A stretch of DNA of 64,000 bases from Adiantum capillus-veneris (lineage: Eukaryota; Streptophyta; Polypodiopsida; Polypodiales; Pteridaceae): positions 122,354,817 through 122,418,816 of the forward strand of contig CM043958.1 of the NCBI GenBank assembly GCA_014529385.2. The letters run 5' to 3'. Below, one piece after another: positions 21,877 through 30,758 of the stretch. The notes under the pieces were generated by a model. The model was not told the origin of the DNA. It worked only from the letters and a program-made list of their open reading frames with translations, and did no database searches. Position 1 is the first letter of the stretch, and every line of letters starts with the position of its first letter. The translations under genes were made by a program, and so were the position numbers.

Positions 21877-24668
21877 GGATCCTGTAACTCCAATTTCAGA
21901 AGTTAGCGTCTTTTTAGTACTGAAAGCCGAAATGAAGCTTTTAACTATTCAAATGACTTGAAAATTGAAACATGAGCTATTCAGGGCCTAAGGATGCAAG
22001 GTAGGTGAAAAAATATGCAAACTGGGCTCAAAATCATGCTGGAGACATCATACGCGTATGATGTCTTTTGTGTCAAAATGACTTCATATTGGTTGTGCTT
22101 GTAGCTGATAGTGTATACATGAGTATCATATGCTTGGATTTGAGTTTGGATCCCATTTGGTCAAGTTTTGGCCAGTTTAGTCCAGTTCAGGCTCTTGGCA
22201 AAATTTTTGAAAGGGAATTGGATTTTATGATCCAAATTGGATAAAACTTGGTGGTTCACCTTCAAATGGCATGTAGATCACTTCTGTTTGGTGGTTGAAG
22301 CCCTGAGGTGCCAAAATCACATAGTGAGACATCATACGCGTATGATGTCTTTTAGTGTATTTTTGGACCAAATTTCTCTATAAGCTTGGATTATGGCTTT
22401 AGATAGGCTTATTCAGTGGATTTATGAATTTTGGATAGATTTTGGGCTAAAAATGGCTCTGGAGACATCATACGCGTATGATGTCTTTTTCATCAATTTT
22501 TCATGGGATTGGTTCTGTGGACTCCCCATGTACTAGTGAAGGACTGTCCCTACTCAAATCTTGGTTTGGACTTGAGTATGTTGGATTTGGGCTAAAATAG
22601 GCTTTGGATGAAGGATTTTCCCTCAATTGGGCTAATGGGGTGATCCACTTGACCAAATGGTTCCAAACTTCATATGTAGCATGTATTAGATATATATAAT
22701 GGATGTATGATGACAAATGAGCAGTTTTGGCTCTGTAAGTGCAAATAGACATCATACGCGTATGATGTCTTTTGTGTCAAAATGGTGCTTTTTGGTTCCA
22801 GATAGCTTGTAGATGTGTTAATCAACAATCCTACAAAGTTTCAATGAGTTTGGAGTTATTTTGACAAAATTAGGACCAAAAATCAATTTTATGGCCTACT
22901 TTGCGTCTTTTTGGTTTTCCTTGGGTTTTCTAACTCCAATTCTCATGATACTTGGTTCATAGGATGTGATTAACATGTGGAATGAGGCTATGCACTCAAA
23001 TGTTGAAATGGATGTGAAAATCATGCTGTGAGACATCATACGCGTATGATGTCTTTTCTTGAAATGTTGGTCTTTTTGTGCAAAGAATGCTTTGTGCTAG
23101 TGCCCTAAGCCCTGCTAACTAGTTTTCAACTTAAAAAGTCATCAGTTTAGCTAAAAAGCCCCCTTATAGGCATTTCAGTCTCCGAAGTCGTCTTTTTGCC
23201 TTGGAGTTGAATTTCTTCAACTTTTTTCTCGAGAGTTGCATTTCCAGCTCATTGGATATGTTGTGAAGCCACCTATTTGGTTGAACTTGACTTTGGCTCC
23301 CCGTTCTCCATCTTTCTCCATTTGGTTGCCCGAAAGCGTCTTTTTCACCATCGGTAAGTGAATCAGCTTTCTTTTGGGTTTTGCTTGCAAACATAAGTCA
23401 TCCATGTATATTTGAAGCTGCTTGTGAAGTTTCATGTCATTTGGTCGTCAATTTTAGCCGTTATGCCAAAATGACGCTTTGTGTGTCCGCAGCCGAATCG
23501 GTTGTTCCGACCTACTTTTGGTGATCCAAACCTGGAGATACTCCATGGTTGCATTGCCCTCGATGTTGTTAAGCTTCCTGAGAAGTTTTGTGTCGTTTCG
23601 ACAACTTTTTCCTGTTTGCCTCTTGCAGGCTCTGTTGACCTAGGGTTTTTCAAGTCGTTCTTTCTCGAGCTTTGAGTGTTAGAAACCCATCTTCTATGTT
23701 AGGGTAACCCACCTCTAAGTTCTTGCAAGGTTTGGTTAGGCGGTTGTGCCCCTACCTAGCGTTCCTCCCCATTCCCCGTCTGCTCTTGTTTCTTGGTTTT
23801 GGTCAGTTTTCGCGACAAAAGTTAACGATAAGCATCAAAAGCTTATGGCAACGAGTCTACCTCTCATGTCTGGTGTCCTCTGAGCTCTCGTAGCAGTCGT
23901 AGAAGGCGGTAGAAGGTCGGATGCTCCTGTGTGCTCTTTGCTCTCTCCAAGAAGGTAATAGTGGAAATGAGCTTGAAAGTGAAGTGAAAAATACTTAACT
24001 TCGGACTTCCCGGATCACTTGTTACCAAATTTGACATGTGCTCCTATCTCGTCGTGAAATGCACTTTAGGATTTGAAATTTCTCAATTTGGACTCCGTTT
24101 GACCTGTTTCTGAGAAATCTGTCCACTTTGCCAAAATTCTGTCATTTCGGGCTTTCCGCAACTTTTTCAGAATTGTACCCAATTTTTACCATGGGTTGCC
24201 CTTGTCATTAGGACCATCACCGTCTATTCTTTTCTTTTTTCCGATCTCGTTTCACCTGCTTTTTTATTTTTCTTTTATTTTTATTAAGAAAATCATAAAA
24301 AATAAGGGAAAATAGCAAATTGAAGCCAAAAAATTCCAAACATACACGATAAATAGCTGGTAACCCTGTGTATATGAATATACACTTATTTGTGATTTTT
24401 GGACTTGGATTACCACTTTTTTCCACTTTATAGCTCCAAAAACACTCTTATTTAGTGATATTTACACGTCTAGAGACCCAAATTCATCATTTGATCTCTT
24501 CTTGTTGCAAAACAAGGTATATAAGGGCATAAATATTATCAATATCCGCAATCAAACATAAAAATTGCAAAATCATGTAAGACACTGCCCTTGTAATATA
24601 ATTTTTTTTTTGTCTTTCTTTGTTTTTGGCGCTTGTGGCTGCTTTGTAACTCCTGTATACCTGTATAC
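21877..24668 (-). other. G1 pol-ORF3 spacer with palindrome array
   Basis: 2.8 kb without a supportable gene. It contains five copies of a 24-bp palindrome (22043-23054) in its ORF3-proximal part. A splice-acceptor-like TTACAG on the - strand near 21.885 kb, just upstream of the ORF3 ATG, would allow a spliced ORF3 mRNA. That is a hypothesis only. Confidence 0.6.
22043..23054. repeat. Palindrome array P1 (five copies, G1 spacer)
   Basis: Five perfect 24-bp palindromes at 22043-22066, 22327-22350, 22463-22486, 22747-22770 and 23031-23054. The arm is AGACATCATACG followed by its exact reverse complement. Start-to-start spacings are 284, 136, 284 and 284 bp. The spacers between them are diverged and share only short patches (for example TTTTGTGTCAAAATG after the first and fourth copies), while the palindromes are identical. 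All have a T-run on the + strand side, that is an A-run 5' of the palindrome in element sense. Confidence 0.95.
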
Positions 24669-24680
24669 CTCCCCCCCTCC
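24669..24680 (-). other. G1 internal polypurine tract
   Basis: The - strand reads GGAGGGGGGGAG, a 12-base string identical to the 3' PPT at 18565-18576. It lies about 22 bp after the pol stop and is followed in sense by GTATACAGG, not by an LTR. It could act as a central PPT for second-strand priming. Confidence 0.7.
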
Positions 24681-24702
24681 TAGTCTGAGTCCTCCCGGAC
24701 GA

Positions 24703-26187
24703 CTATGAAGTGTCTGTGGGCGAAGCATTGTAGTTGTTTTGGTCATAAGTTCCCAGTGCAATTGTAGAGCGATGATACAACAGTCTTTCCAATAAAGCTG
24801 CTCTTTGTTTGATTGAAGGATTGGTGGTCGGGTTTTGGGTTGGTTTTGGCACTTCGGTAGTAGAATCAGTAGATGGATTCTTCTTTACTTTGTTGTTCTT
24901 TTTCACAATCCAAATCTGCTTCCGCTTTGCTTGTGCTTGCCACAAACTCTTTGCGACCCAAACCTGCTTTGTTCTTTGTGTTGATTTCCTCGCCTTGAAA
25001 TACCTAGGAGTTTCCGTTGATTGTACTGAAGGGAGTTCCTGTTTACAAATCTTTGGGATCCAAATTTGCTTGCTATAGCTTTGTGCCGTCATGAACTTCT
25101 TTGGAATCCAGATCTGTTTCACTGTCCTTGATTGTCTGGAATCACTCTGTTGTCTGGTATTGAAGACTCTGTTTTCCACCTTTGTTTTCTCTGGCACAAC
25201 CTTTTTTGGTCTCCATACCAACTTTGACTCCGTTTTTTCCCAAGGTTGAGCTGTTATATTATTGCTTGTCTTCCTTATCCACTGTTGAGAATTCCTCGTC
25301 GAAGAGTAATCCGGTTGTATAGAAACTTTTGGTTGCCATTGCTTCTTCTTTTTCTCTGGTTGTTGTTTACCTTTGTCTTGGATTCTTCCTTTGGAGTTGG
25401 CTCTGTTTCCTTTGGTGAACTTAACTGATTGACTTTCACCTTCGTATTTGATAAGCACTGATTTAGAACTCCAGTCAATCATTGCATTGTATTGCTTCTG
25501 CCATGGTTGTCCTAGCAATAATGGATGTTGTGTAGCTTGGTCTTCAACCACGTAAAACATATGAGGATACACATATTGGTTAATCTGTATATGTAAAACT
25601 GTGCATCCGACAGTTTTGATTGAATTCTCAGAGTAACTCTTTAACTCTTGCTTGGCAGTTTGTAGTTTAGTGTCATTTGTCAATTGTCTATACAAACTGA
25701 GTGAAAGTAGGTTAGCTTGAGCTCCTGAATCCAATAGTGCTCTGGCTTTGATTTGGTTGGTTCCTACTTTGCATTCAATGATGGGTTCTTCTTTGTCATT
25801 ATCCATTTCTGTTATACTGACTGCGTTTATTCGTATTGCTCCTTCATTGCGCTGTTTCTGACGCAGTAGTCTTCTTTTCTCCATTTTTTCCTTCGCCTCG
25901 GATTGCGCTTCCTCCACAATCATTTTCTTTTTCAGGACACGCAACTTTTCTTGATGTATTTTGAGAAGCATGTCTTGGGTTAGCGGCAAAAGATACTTTT
26001 TCACTCTGCATCCACTAATCCAATTGGGCATTTCTTCTCCGTCTAATGTAGCAAGCTTGACGGCTCCACTTGGTGATAGATCTTTAATCACCAGAGGTCC
26101 CATCCCTCGCTTTTTAAGCTTCTTAGCATGCTGTTTCAGAGTGTAAACTAGGACATAGTCCCCAACCTTAAACTCTTTAGTCCGCAC
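24703..26187 (-). CDS. G1 pol C-terminal part: IN C-domain, second protease-like domain, W-x-x-K repeats
   Basis: 494 codons. Residues 1-66 are the integrase C-terminal domain (FKVGDYVLVYTLKQHAKKLKKRGMGP). Residues 80-115 are a basic helix. Residues 133-250 form a retropepsin-like domain, with active-site-like LLDSGAQAN at 151-159 and HPLLLGQPW at 221-229, the usual I/L-L-G block. Residues 280-430 hold seven short tryptophan motifs: QWQPK, QWIRK, VWRPKK, QIWIPKK, QIWIPK, QVWVAK and QIWIVKK. Upstream in-frame sequence (to about 26.30 kb) continues integrase homology (HELSDRIDDLEKLDELRLKA), so this is the tail of pol after a frame break near 26304-26308. Sequence on both sides of the domain junction matches G2, so the fusion is shared by the family. 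Confidence 0.8.
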   Translation of the reverse strand: MRTKEFKVGDYVLVYTLKQHAKKLKKRGMGPLVIKDLSPSGAVKLATLDGEEMPNWISGCRVKKYLLPLTQDMLLKIHQEKLRVLKKKMIVEEAQSEAKEKMEKRRLLRQKQRNEGAIRINAVSITEMDNDKEEPIIECKVGTNQIKARALLDSGAQANLLSLSLYRQLTNDTKLQTAKQELKSYSENSIKTVGCTVLHIQINQYVYPHMFYVVEDQATQHPLLLGQPWQKQYNAMIDWSSKSVLIKYEGESQSVKFTKGNRANSKGRIQDKGKQQPEKKKKQWQPKVSIQPDYSSTRNSQQWIRKTSNNITAQPWEKTESKLVWRPKKVVPEKTKVENRVFNTRQQSDSRQSRTVKQIWIPKKFMTAQSYSKQIWIPKICKQELPSVQSTETPRYFKARKSTQRTKQVWVAKSLWQAQAKRKQIWIVKKNNKVKKNPSTDSTTEVPKPTQNPTTNPSIKQRAALLERLLYHRSTIALGTYDQNNYNASPTDTS

Positions 26188-26296
26188 ATGCTTATCAAAA
26201 AATTCCTTTTGTCGCCTTTTTTGAGCGTAGATAGAAGCTACTGCTTTTAGGCGAAGCTCATCTAGCTTTTCCAGGTCATCTATTCTATCAGAAAGC

Positions 26297-29200
26297 TCAT
26301 GCCCTGTCCAGGTCCTTAGCCACCCTTAATTTTGAAATCAAGAATTCTATTGGTAAGATAGCATTTAGCCCAAAAACCATGTTATATGGGGTCGTTCCTA
26401 TTGATGTTTTATATGCTACCCTATATGCCCATAATGTTGAATGCAACTTCTGGTCCCAGTCAGTTCTCGACTCAGATACAATCTTCGTAAGGACCGTGCA
26501 TATGGTTTTGTTTGTTGTCTCAGCTTGTCTGTTTGCTTGTGGATGATACGGGGTTGATTTCCTATGGATTACCATGAATTCATCTAGAAGGAGCTCTATC
26601 ACTTCATTTATAAAATGTGTGCCTCGATCACTCACAATTTCTATTGGCAATCCATATCGTACAAAGACGTATTCATATAGAAATTGTGCCGTGGTCCTGG
26701 GATCTGCTTTTTGAGTTGCCTTTGCTTCGACCCACTTTGTTAGATAGTCTGTAGCCACAATGATGTATTGTGCATGAGTCTTATATGCAGGAGGTGAAAT
26801 GGGTCCGACATAATCAATCCCCCATTTTGCAAAAGCTCTTGCCCCCATCATTGGTCTAAGCGGCATATCATCTCTTTTAAGTGGTACTTTGGTCCGCTGA
26901 CAGTCATCGCACCGTTTAACGTATTCCTCAGCGTCCATATGTAATGTTGGCCACCATATTCCTGCGGCTAAGACAAGTTTTGCTGTCTTATCACCTGAGA
27001 AATGGCCTCCACCTACTCCTCCATGAGCTTGCTCTAGGATTATCACATACTCAGACTCTGATGCGCAAATCCTAAGCTGGTTGTCTTTACCTCTCTTATA
27101 GAGTTGATCTCCTATTAAAGCGTAATCTCTAGCTTCTGTCTCTACAGATTTCTGACGAGCTTTTGACGTTCCTTCTGGGAAAGTTCTATTTGTGAGATAT
27201 TCAACAATATACTGACTCCATTCTGGAGCGATCATTATCTGATATAATGTCGAATACTCTGCTGGCGGTTTTGATGAACATACAATACATACAGTGACAT
27301 ATTCATGTACGCTTTCTTTCATTCCTGGCCAATAGACTCCCAATTGTAACAAATTCCTATATGTGTTCCTTCTTGAACAATGAAATGCACATTCCTGAAC
27401 ATGTGCTTCGCGCAGATATATATTATATTCCTCAGGATTGATGCATAGTCGTAAAACATGATCATTTCCCAATTGATACAACCTTCCTGCAACCAATTGA
27501 AGATTCTTGGATTGCTGAATAGCAATATGTTTCTGGTTGTATTCTCTTCTATCGAACTCTCCTCCATAGGTTAATAGGTTAACGACATTTTGAGACCACT
27601 TCGGTATCATTTCTATGTTGAACAAGTACGCGTCTGGCATGTCGTCATCTACTCCTATAGGGTCTTCTCCATTCGTCAATCGCGAAAGATGATCAGCTCT
27701 AAGATGTGTTTTTCCTTTCTTTACTACTACCGTGAAGTCGAATTCCAGTAAGATAATGAACCATCTCACTATTCTCCCGGTATTGCATGGTTTATTCACT
27801 AGGTAGAGCAAGGCTTGGTGATCCGTAAAAAACACAAACTTGTTGGCTAGAAGATAATGCCGAAATTTCTTCACAGCATATATCATTCCTAATCCCTCTC
27901 GCTCTGTTGTGGTGTAATTCTTCTCTGCATTGTTGAGCTGTCGACTGGCGTAACAGATAGGAAAATCCATGTTTCCTTCTTCTGGCTGAGCCAGAATGCA
28001 TCCTATTGCATATGCCGAAGCATCTATGTGCACATGGAATATCTTCTCCCAATCTGGTGATTTCAAGACTGGAGCAGTAATGAGTGCCTCTTTCAATTTC
28101 TTGAACGATTCCTCACACTCCTCTGTCCATTCAAAGTTCACTATTAGCCTGTAAAGTGGTTGGCCTATTATAGCGTACATGTAAATGAATCGTCTATAAT
28201 ATCCGCAATGTCCCATAAAGCTCTGTACTTGTTTCGCATTGGTTGGTCTAGGCATATCCACTATAACTTTTATCTTCTCTAAATCCGTGGATATTCCGTT
28301 TTGTGAGACAATATGTCCCAGAATTCTGCCCTGTCGGACCATAAACACACATTTCTCAGGATTGAGACAAATGCGATATGTCCTACATTTCTCAAATACT
28401 TTTCTTAGGTAATCTAGATGCTCATCTCTCAGAAGAGAATGTACACATAAATCATCCATGTATATTTCTAGAAACAACCTTAAGTATTCTTTGAAAGCAT
28501 GCGTCATCAGCCTCTGGAAGGTTGCGGGAGCATTGGTTAGACCAAAAGGCATAACCCGATAAGCATAAATTCCCCACTCCGTTGCAAAAGCTGTTTTATG
28601 TTGATCTTCCAGTGCTATGGCTAGCTGGTTATATCCTGAAAAACCATCAAGAAAAGAGTATGCTGTTTTTCCTGATACACGCTCTAGAACATGATCAGTT
28701 GTCGGCAGGGGATAATTGTCCCGGATTGTTGCAGCATTCACTTTCTTTAAGTTGACACACACTCGGAGTTTTCCGTTCTTCTTGGGTACCACCACAATCG
28801 GAGATACCCAATCGGTGTGTTCAATCTCGTATATGAATTCAGCTTCCATTAGCTTATCTATCTCTTCTTTGATTCGCTTAGCAAACGTATCATTATATGT
28901 GTATGGTCTCTGTCTGCTAGGCTTTGCGTCTTGTTTCAGTGGGATTGTGTGTTGGCATATCGATGGGTCAACTCCCTTTAAGTCCTTATAAGACCATGCA
29001 AACACATCCCTATACTCTCTGAGAAGACTCCAAAGTCTCTCTTCCTCACCTGGAGACAAATCTGTGGCTATGTACACCGGTCTAGGTGGCTCACCTGGAG
29101 CTGCTAAATCAACTTTTTTTGCATCCTCCGGTCCGTCATAAGATTCGTTCTCCTTTCTCTCTCGAATAGGTTGGGTTAATACCACCTTCCTATCCTCTAT

Positions 29201-29473
29201 TGTGAATTTCCTATAGTGAGAGGGAACATCCATGTTTTCCTTGATTTTGGCGTTTTCGTCCTCTCCACTCTCAATTTCTGTCGTCCAAACTTCTTTCAGA
29301 GTTTTCTTGAGCTCTCTGTACTTGTTTCTACGTTCTAACTTGGACTCCGTGTGTTCTCTGTTGCGCTTGTTCTTTTCTTTTTTTTCTGTTTCTGTTTTCG
29401 TTCCATTCCTTTGAACTTGATTTCTTGAGCCTCTTTTGTCTTTTCGTAAGCTCTTTTGATCATTGCCTCTCAT
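26297..29473 (-). CDS. G1 pol: RT, RNase H, two HHCC modules, integrase
   Basis: 1058 codons. A charged linker (1-80) precedes RT (about 140-400), with FLDGFSGYNQ (D276) and IYMDDL (D340, D341). RNase H is at about 470-600, with HIDAS (D484), TTEREGLG (E524/E526), TDHQALLYL (D551) and RADHLSRL (D594). Two zinc-binding modules follow. The first has H691, H698, C729 and C732; the second has H817, H824, C855 and C858. Each is preceded by similar spacer sequence (WSQNVVNLL / WSQYIVEYL; LRLCINPEEY / LRICASESEY). The integrase core has D887, D949 and E985 (D-D35-E). Residue R982 replaces the usual glycine of the ANGQ motif, possibly harming this copy. The ATG overlaps the TGA of the preceding ORF (ATGA). 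The frame breaks near 26.305 kb and continues in the next ORF. Confidence 0.93.
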   Translation of the reverse strand: MRGNDQKSLRKDKRGSRNQVQRNGTKTETEKKEKNKRNREHTESKLERRNKYRELKKTLKEVWTTEIESGEDENAKIKENMDVPSHYRKFTIEDRKVVLTQPIRERKENESYDGPEDAKKVDLAAPGEPPRPVYIATDLSPGEEERLWSLLREYRDVFAWSYKDLKGVDPSICQHTIPLKQDAKPSRQRPYTYNDTFAKRIKEEIDKLMEAEFIYEIEHTDWVSPIVVVPKKNGKLRVCVNLKKVNAATIRDNYPLPTTDHVLERVSGKTAYSFLDGFSGYNQLAIALEDQHKTAFATEWGIYAYRVMPFGLTNAPATFQRLMTHAFKEYLRLFLEIYMDDLCVHSLLRDEHLDYLRKVFEKCRTYRICLNPEKCVFMVRQGRILGHIVSQNGISTDLEKIKVIVDMPRPTNAKQVQSFMGHCGYYRRFIYMYAIIGQPLYRLIVNFEWTEECEESFKKLKEALITAPVLKSPDWEKIFHVHIDASAYAIGCILAQPEEGNMDFPICYASRQLNNAEKNYTTTEREGLGMIYAVKKFRHYLLANKFVFFTDHQALLYLVNKPCNTGRIVRWFIILLEFDFTVVVKKGKTHLRADHLSRLTNGEDPIGVDDDMPDAYLFNIEMIPKWSQNVVNLLTYGGEFDRREYNQKHIAIQQSKNLQLVAGRLYQLGNDHVLRLCINPEEYNIYLREAHVQECAFHCSRRNTYRNLLQLGVYWPGMKESVHEYVTVCIVCSSKPPAEYSTLYQIMIAPEWSQYIVEYLTNRTFPEGTSKARQKSVETEARDYALIGDQLYKRGKDNQLRICASESEYVIILEQAHGGVGGGHFSGDKTAKLVLAAGIWWPTLHMDAEEYVKRCDDCQRTKVPLKRDDMPLRPMMGARAFAKWGIDYVGPISPPAYKTHAQYIIVATDYLTKWVEAKATQKADPRTTAQFLYEYVFVRYGLPIEIVSDRGTHFINEVIELLLDEFMVIHRKSTPYHPQANRQAETTNKTICTVLTKIVSESRTDWDQKLHSTLWAYRVAYKTSIGTTPYNMVFGLNAILPIEFLISKLRVAKDLDRA

Positions 29474-30222
29474 TCTTCCAGAAATCTTGTCCTTAACACA
29501 ATTTTCGCCTTTACTAGCATTAGGAATTGATTTTTTCCTCTTATTCTAGGCATCGGATTGGTTCTAACCCCCTTTGTTTTTTTTTTTGCTCTATAGCGTT
29601 TCTGGCGTTGTTTAGTTTGGTTCGGAAAATCATAAAATCGGACATCCGTTATAGTTTCTTCGTTTCCGCTTGAATTGTCCGTTGACTCGTTGTCTGCTTC
29701 ATTTCCCCACTCAGGATGATCGGGAATGTCGTGAAACACCTCCTCTTCATCTTCCTTTTCCAGTGTATCGTTCTTTTCAGTTTCTTTTTCGAGTACAGTT
29801 CTCAACATGAAGTACGGAACCACGTCGTACCCGTCCTTGTCGCAAAATTTTGTTGTGGGACCATCCGGAATTGCACAAACATCTAGGGTTGCTAGAATGT
29901 GTGTCCATTCTAATGGTTCAAGCGTGTCCTCTGGAAAGGGTTCTCCTATATAAGTTTCGTCTTCGATAGCCCTTTCTAAAACACATTCTTCTCGTTTCAG
30001 ACTTCCACATTTCGAAGCTCCACACATCCATAACTCCTTGGGTTTACCTAACCAAGCTGGAAATTCGGATCCCGCCAAAGTAGCAGAATCAAACTCCTCC
30101 ACCGGTGTTCGGTTCACATCTTTGTAGCTATGGTCTTTCAGGTTCACACGTGTAGTGGTTTCCATATTTCTCAGGTATATGTGATCGTAGCCCCAATCCT
30201 GGACCATTTTCAACTGTCTCAT
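29470..30222 (-). CDS. G1 protease-1 C-terminus and linker ORF
   Basis: 250 codons. The first residues (MRQLKMVQDWGYDHIYLR) are the C-terminal strand of the gag-adjacent protease, shifted by one frame relative to its active-site half at 30219-30476. The rest contains KELWMCGASKCGS and EPLEWTHILATLDVC, both conserved in G3 (LWMCGASNFDS, EPLEWNQFWATLDVC near 47160-47330), then an acidic stretch and a basic tail. The function of the linker is unknown. The stop codon overlaps the pol ATG, so reinitiation or frameshifting could link them. Confidence 0.75.
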   Translation of the reverse strand: MRQLKMVQDWGYDHIYLRNMETTTRVNLKDHSYKDVNRTPVEEFDSATLAGSEFPAWLGKPKELWMCGASKCGSLKREECVLERAIEDETYIGEPFPEDTLEPLEWTHILATLDVCAIPDGPTTKFCDKDGYDVVPYFMLRTVLEKETEKNDTLEKEDEEEVFHDIPDHPEWGNEADNESTDNSSGNEETITDVRFYDFPNQTKQRQKRYRAKKKTKGVRTNPMPRIRGKNQFLMLVKAKIVLRTRFLEE

Positions 30223-30476
30223 GAATGGTATTCCCAGTATGAATCATAGTTATTCTCCTTGCCAAAATCGACAATAGCAAAAGTATGTTCGTATTCAATG
30301 CCGCAAGAAGTCACTACAACTTTCTCTAATAACCCCATAGGTTTCTCCATGTGTCCATCTGCTAATTGGAGTTTCAACCTAGTCTTCCTTATTGCTGGTT
30401 TCCCCCATTTTTTCCAGATTTCTTTTGTAGCAATGGCTACCCCAGCTCCGCTGTCTAGTATTGCCATCGTCTTCAC
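30219..30476 (-). pseudogene. G1 protease 1, active-site half (frame-broken)
   Basis: Retropepsin-type aspartic protease that would process Gag-Pol. AILDSGAGVAIATKEIW near its start holds the DSGA active site. A central strand (KLQLADGHMEKP) and FAIVDFG follow. The family's usual L-G-x-P-F block occurs immediately after but in another frame, in the 29470-30222 ORF. The two halves are offset by what looks like one missing base near 30235. The segment is in the same frame as gag. G3 shows the same region with AILDIGAG at about 46765-46785. Confidence 0.8.
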
Positions 30477-30566
30477 TCCTTGGAATTCAACTGGTAAGGT
30501 TGTATTCCCCTCTTCACCTTCACAATACTCTCCGACCTTGTTTAAGGGTACAGGCTTAGCGTTATT

Positions 30567-30758
30567 CTATGGTTTACTCAGCTCTTGTATTCCCTCTTGC
30601 AGTCTCGATGTTGGGTCTTTTATCCCAAATTTCTCCAAGCATTTTTCTACAGTGGTCCACATATTTGGTCTTAGCCTCAAAAGCTCAGCTAGAGTGATAG
30701 TGCATGTTACTGGTGTTGACAAGATCTCTATCAATCCTTGCGAGTCCATGACTTTTTC
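30567..30758 (-). other. G1 gag-protease bridge
   Basis: Open segment in the gag frame between the gag TAA (30759-30761) and a TAG (30567-30569). It includes SQGLIEILSTPV and LLRLRPNMWTTVEKCLEKFGI. G3 at 46470-46645 matches it well (SHGLQELMLAPV, LLKVRPHMWKDVGKYLEKLGI), so it encodes conserved protein. G3 reads through at the position of the first stop but also has a stop (TGA) at the equivalent of the second. The bridge then continues open from 30566 into protease 1. Confidence 0.7.

Noticed and set aside
22043-23054. CRISPR-like array (identical palindromic repeats with unlike spacers)
   Set aside because: Spacers are 100-260 bp and irregular, the setting is a plant retrotransposon, and no cas genes are present.
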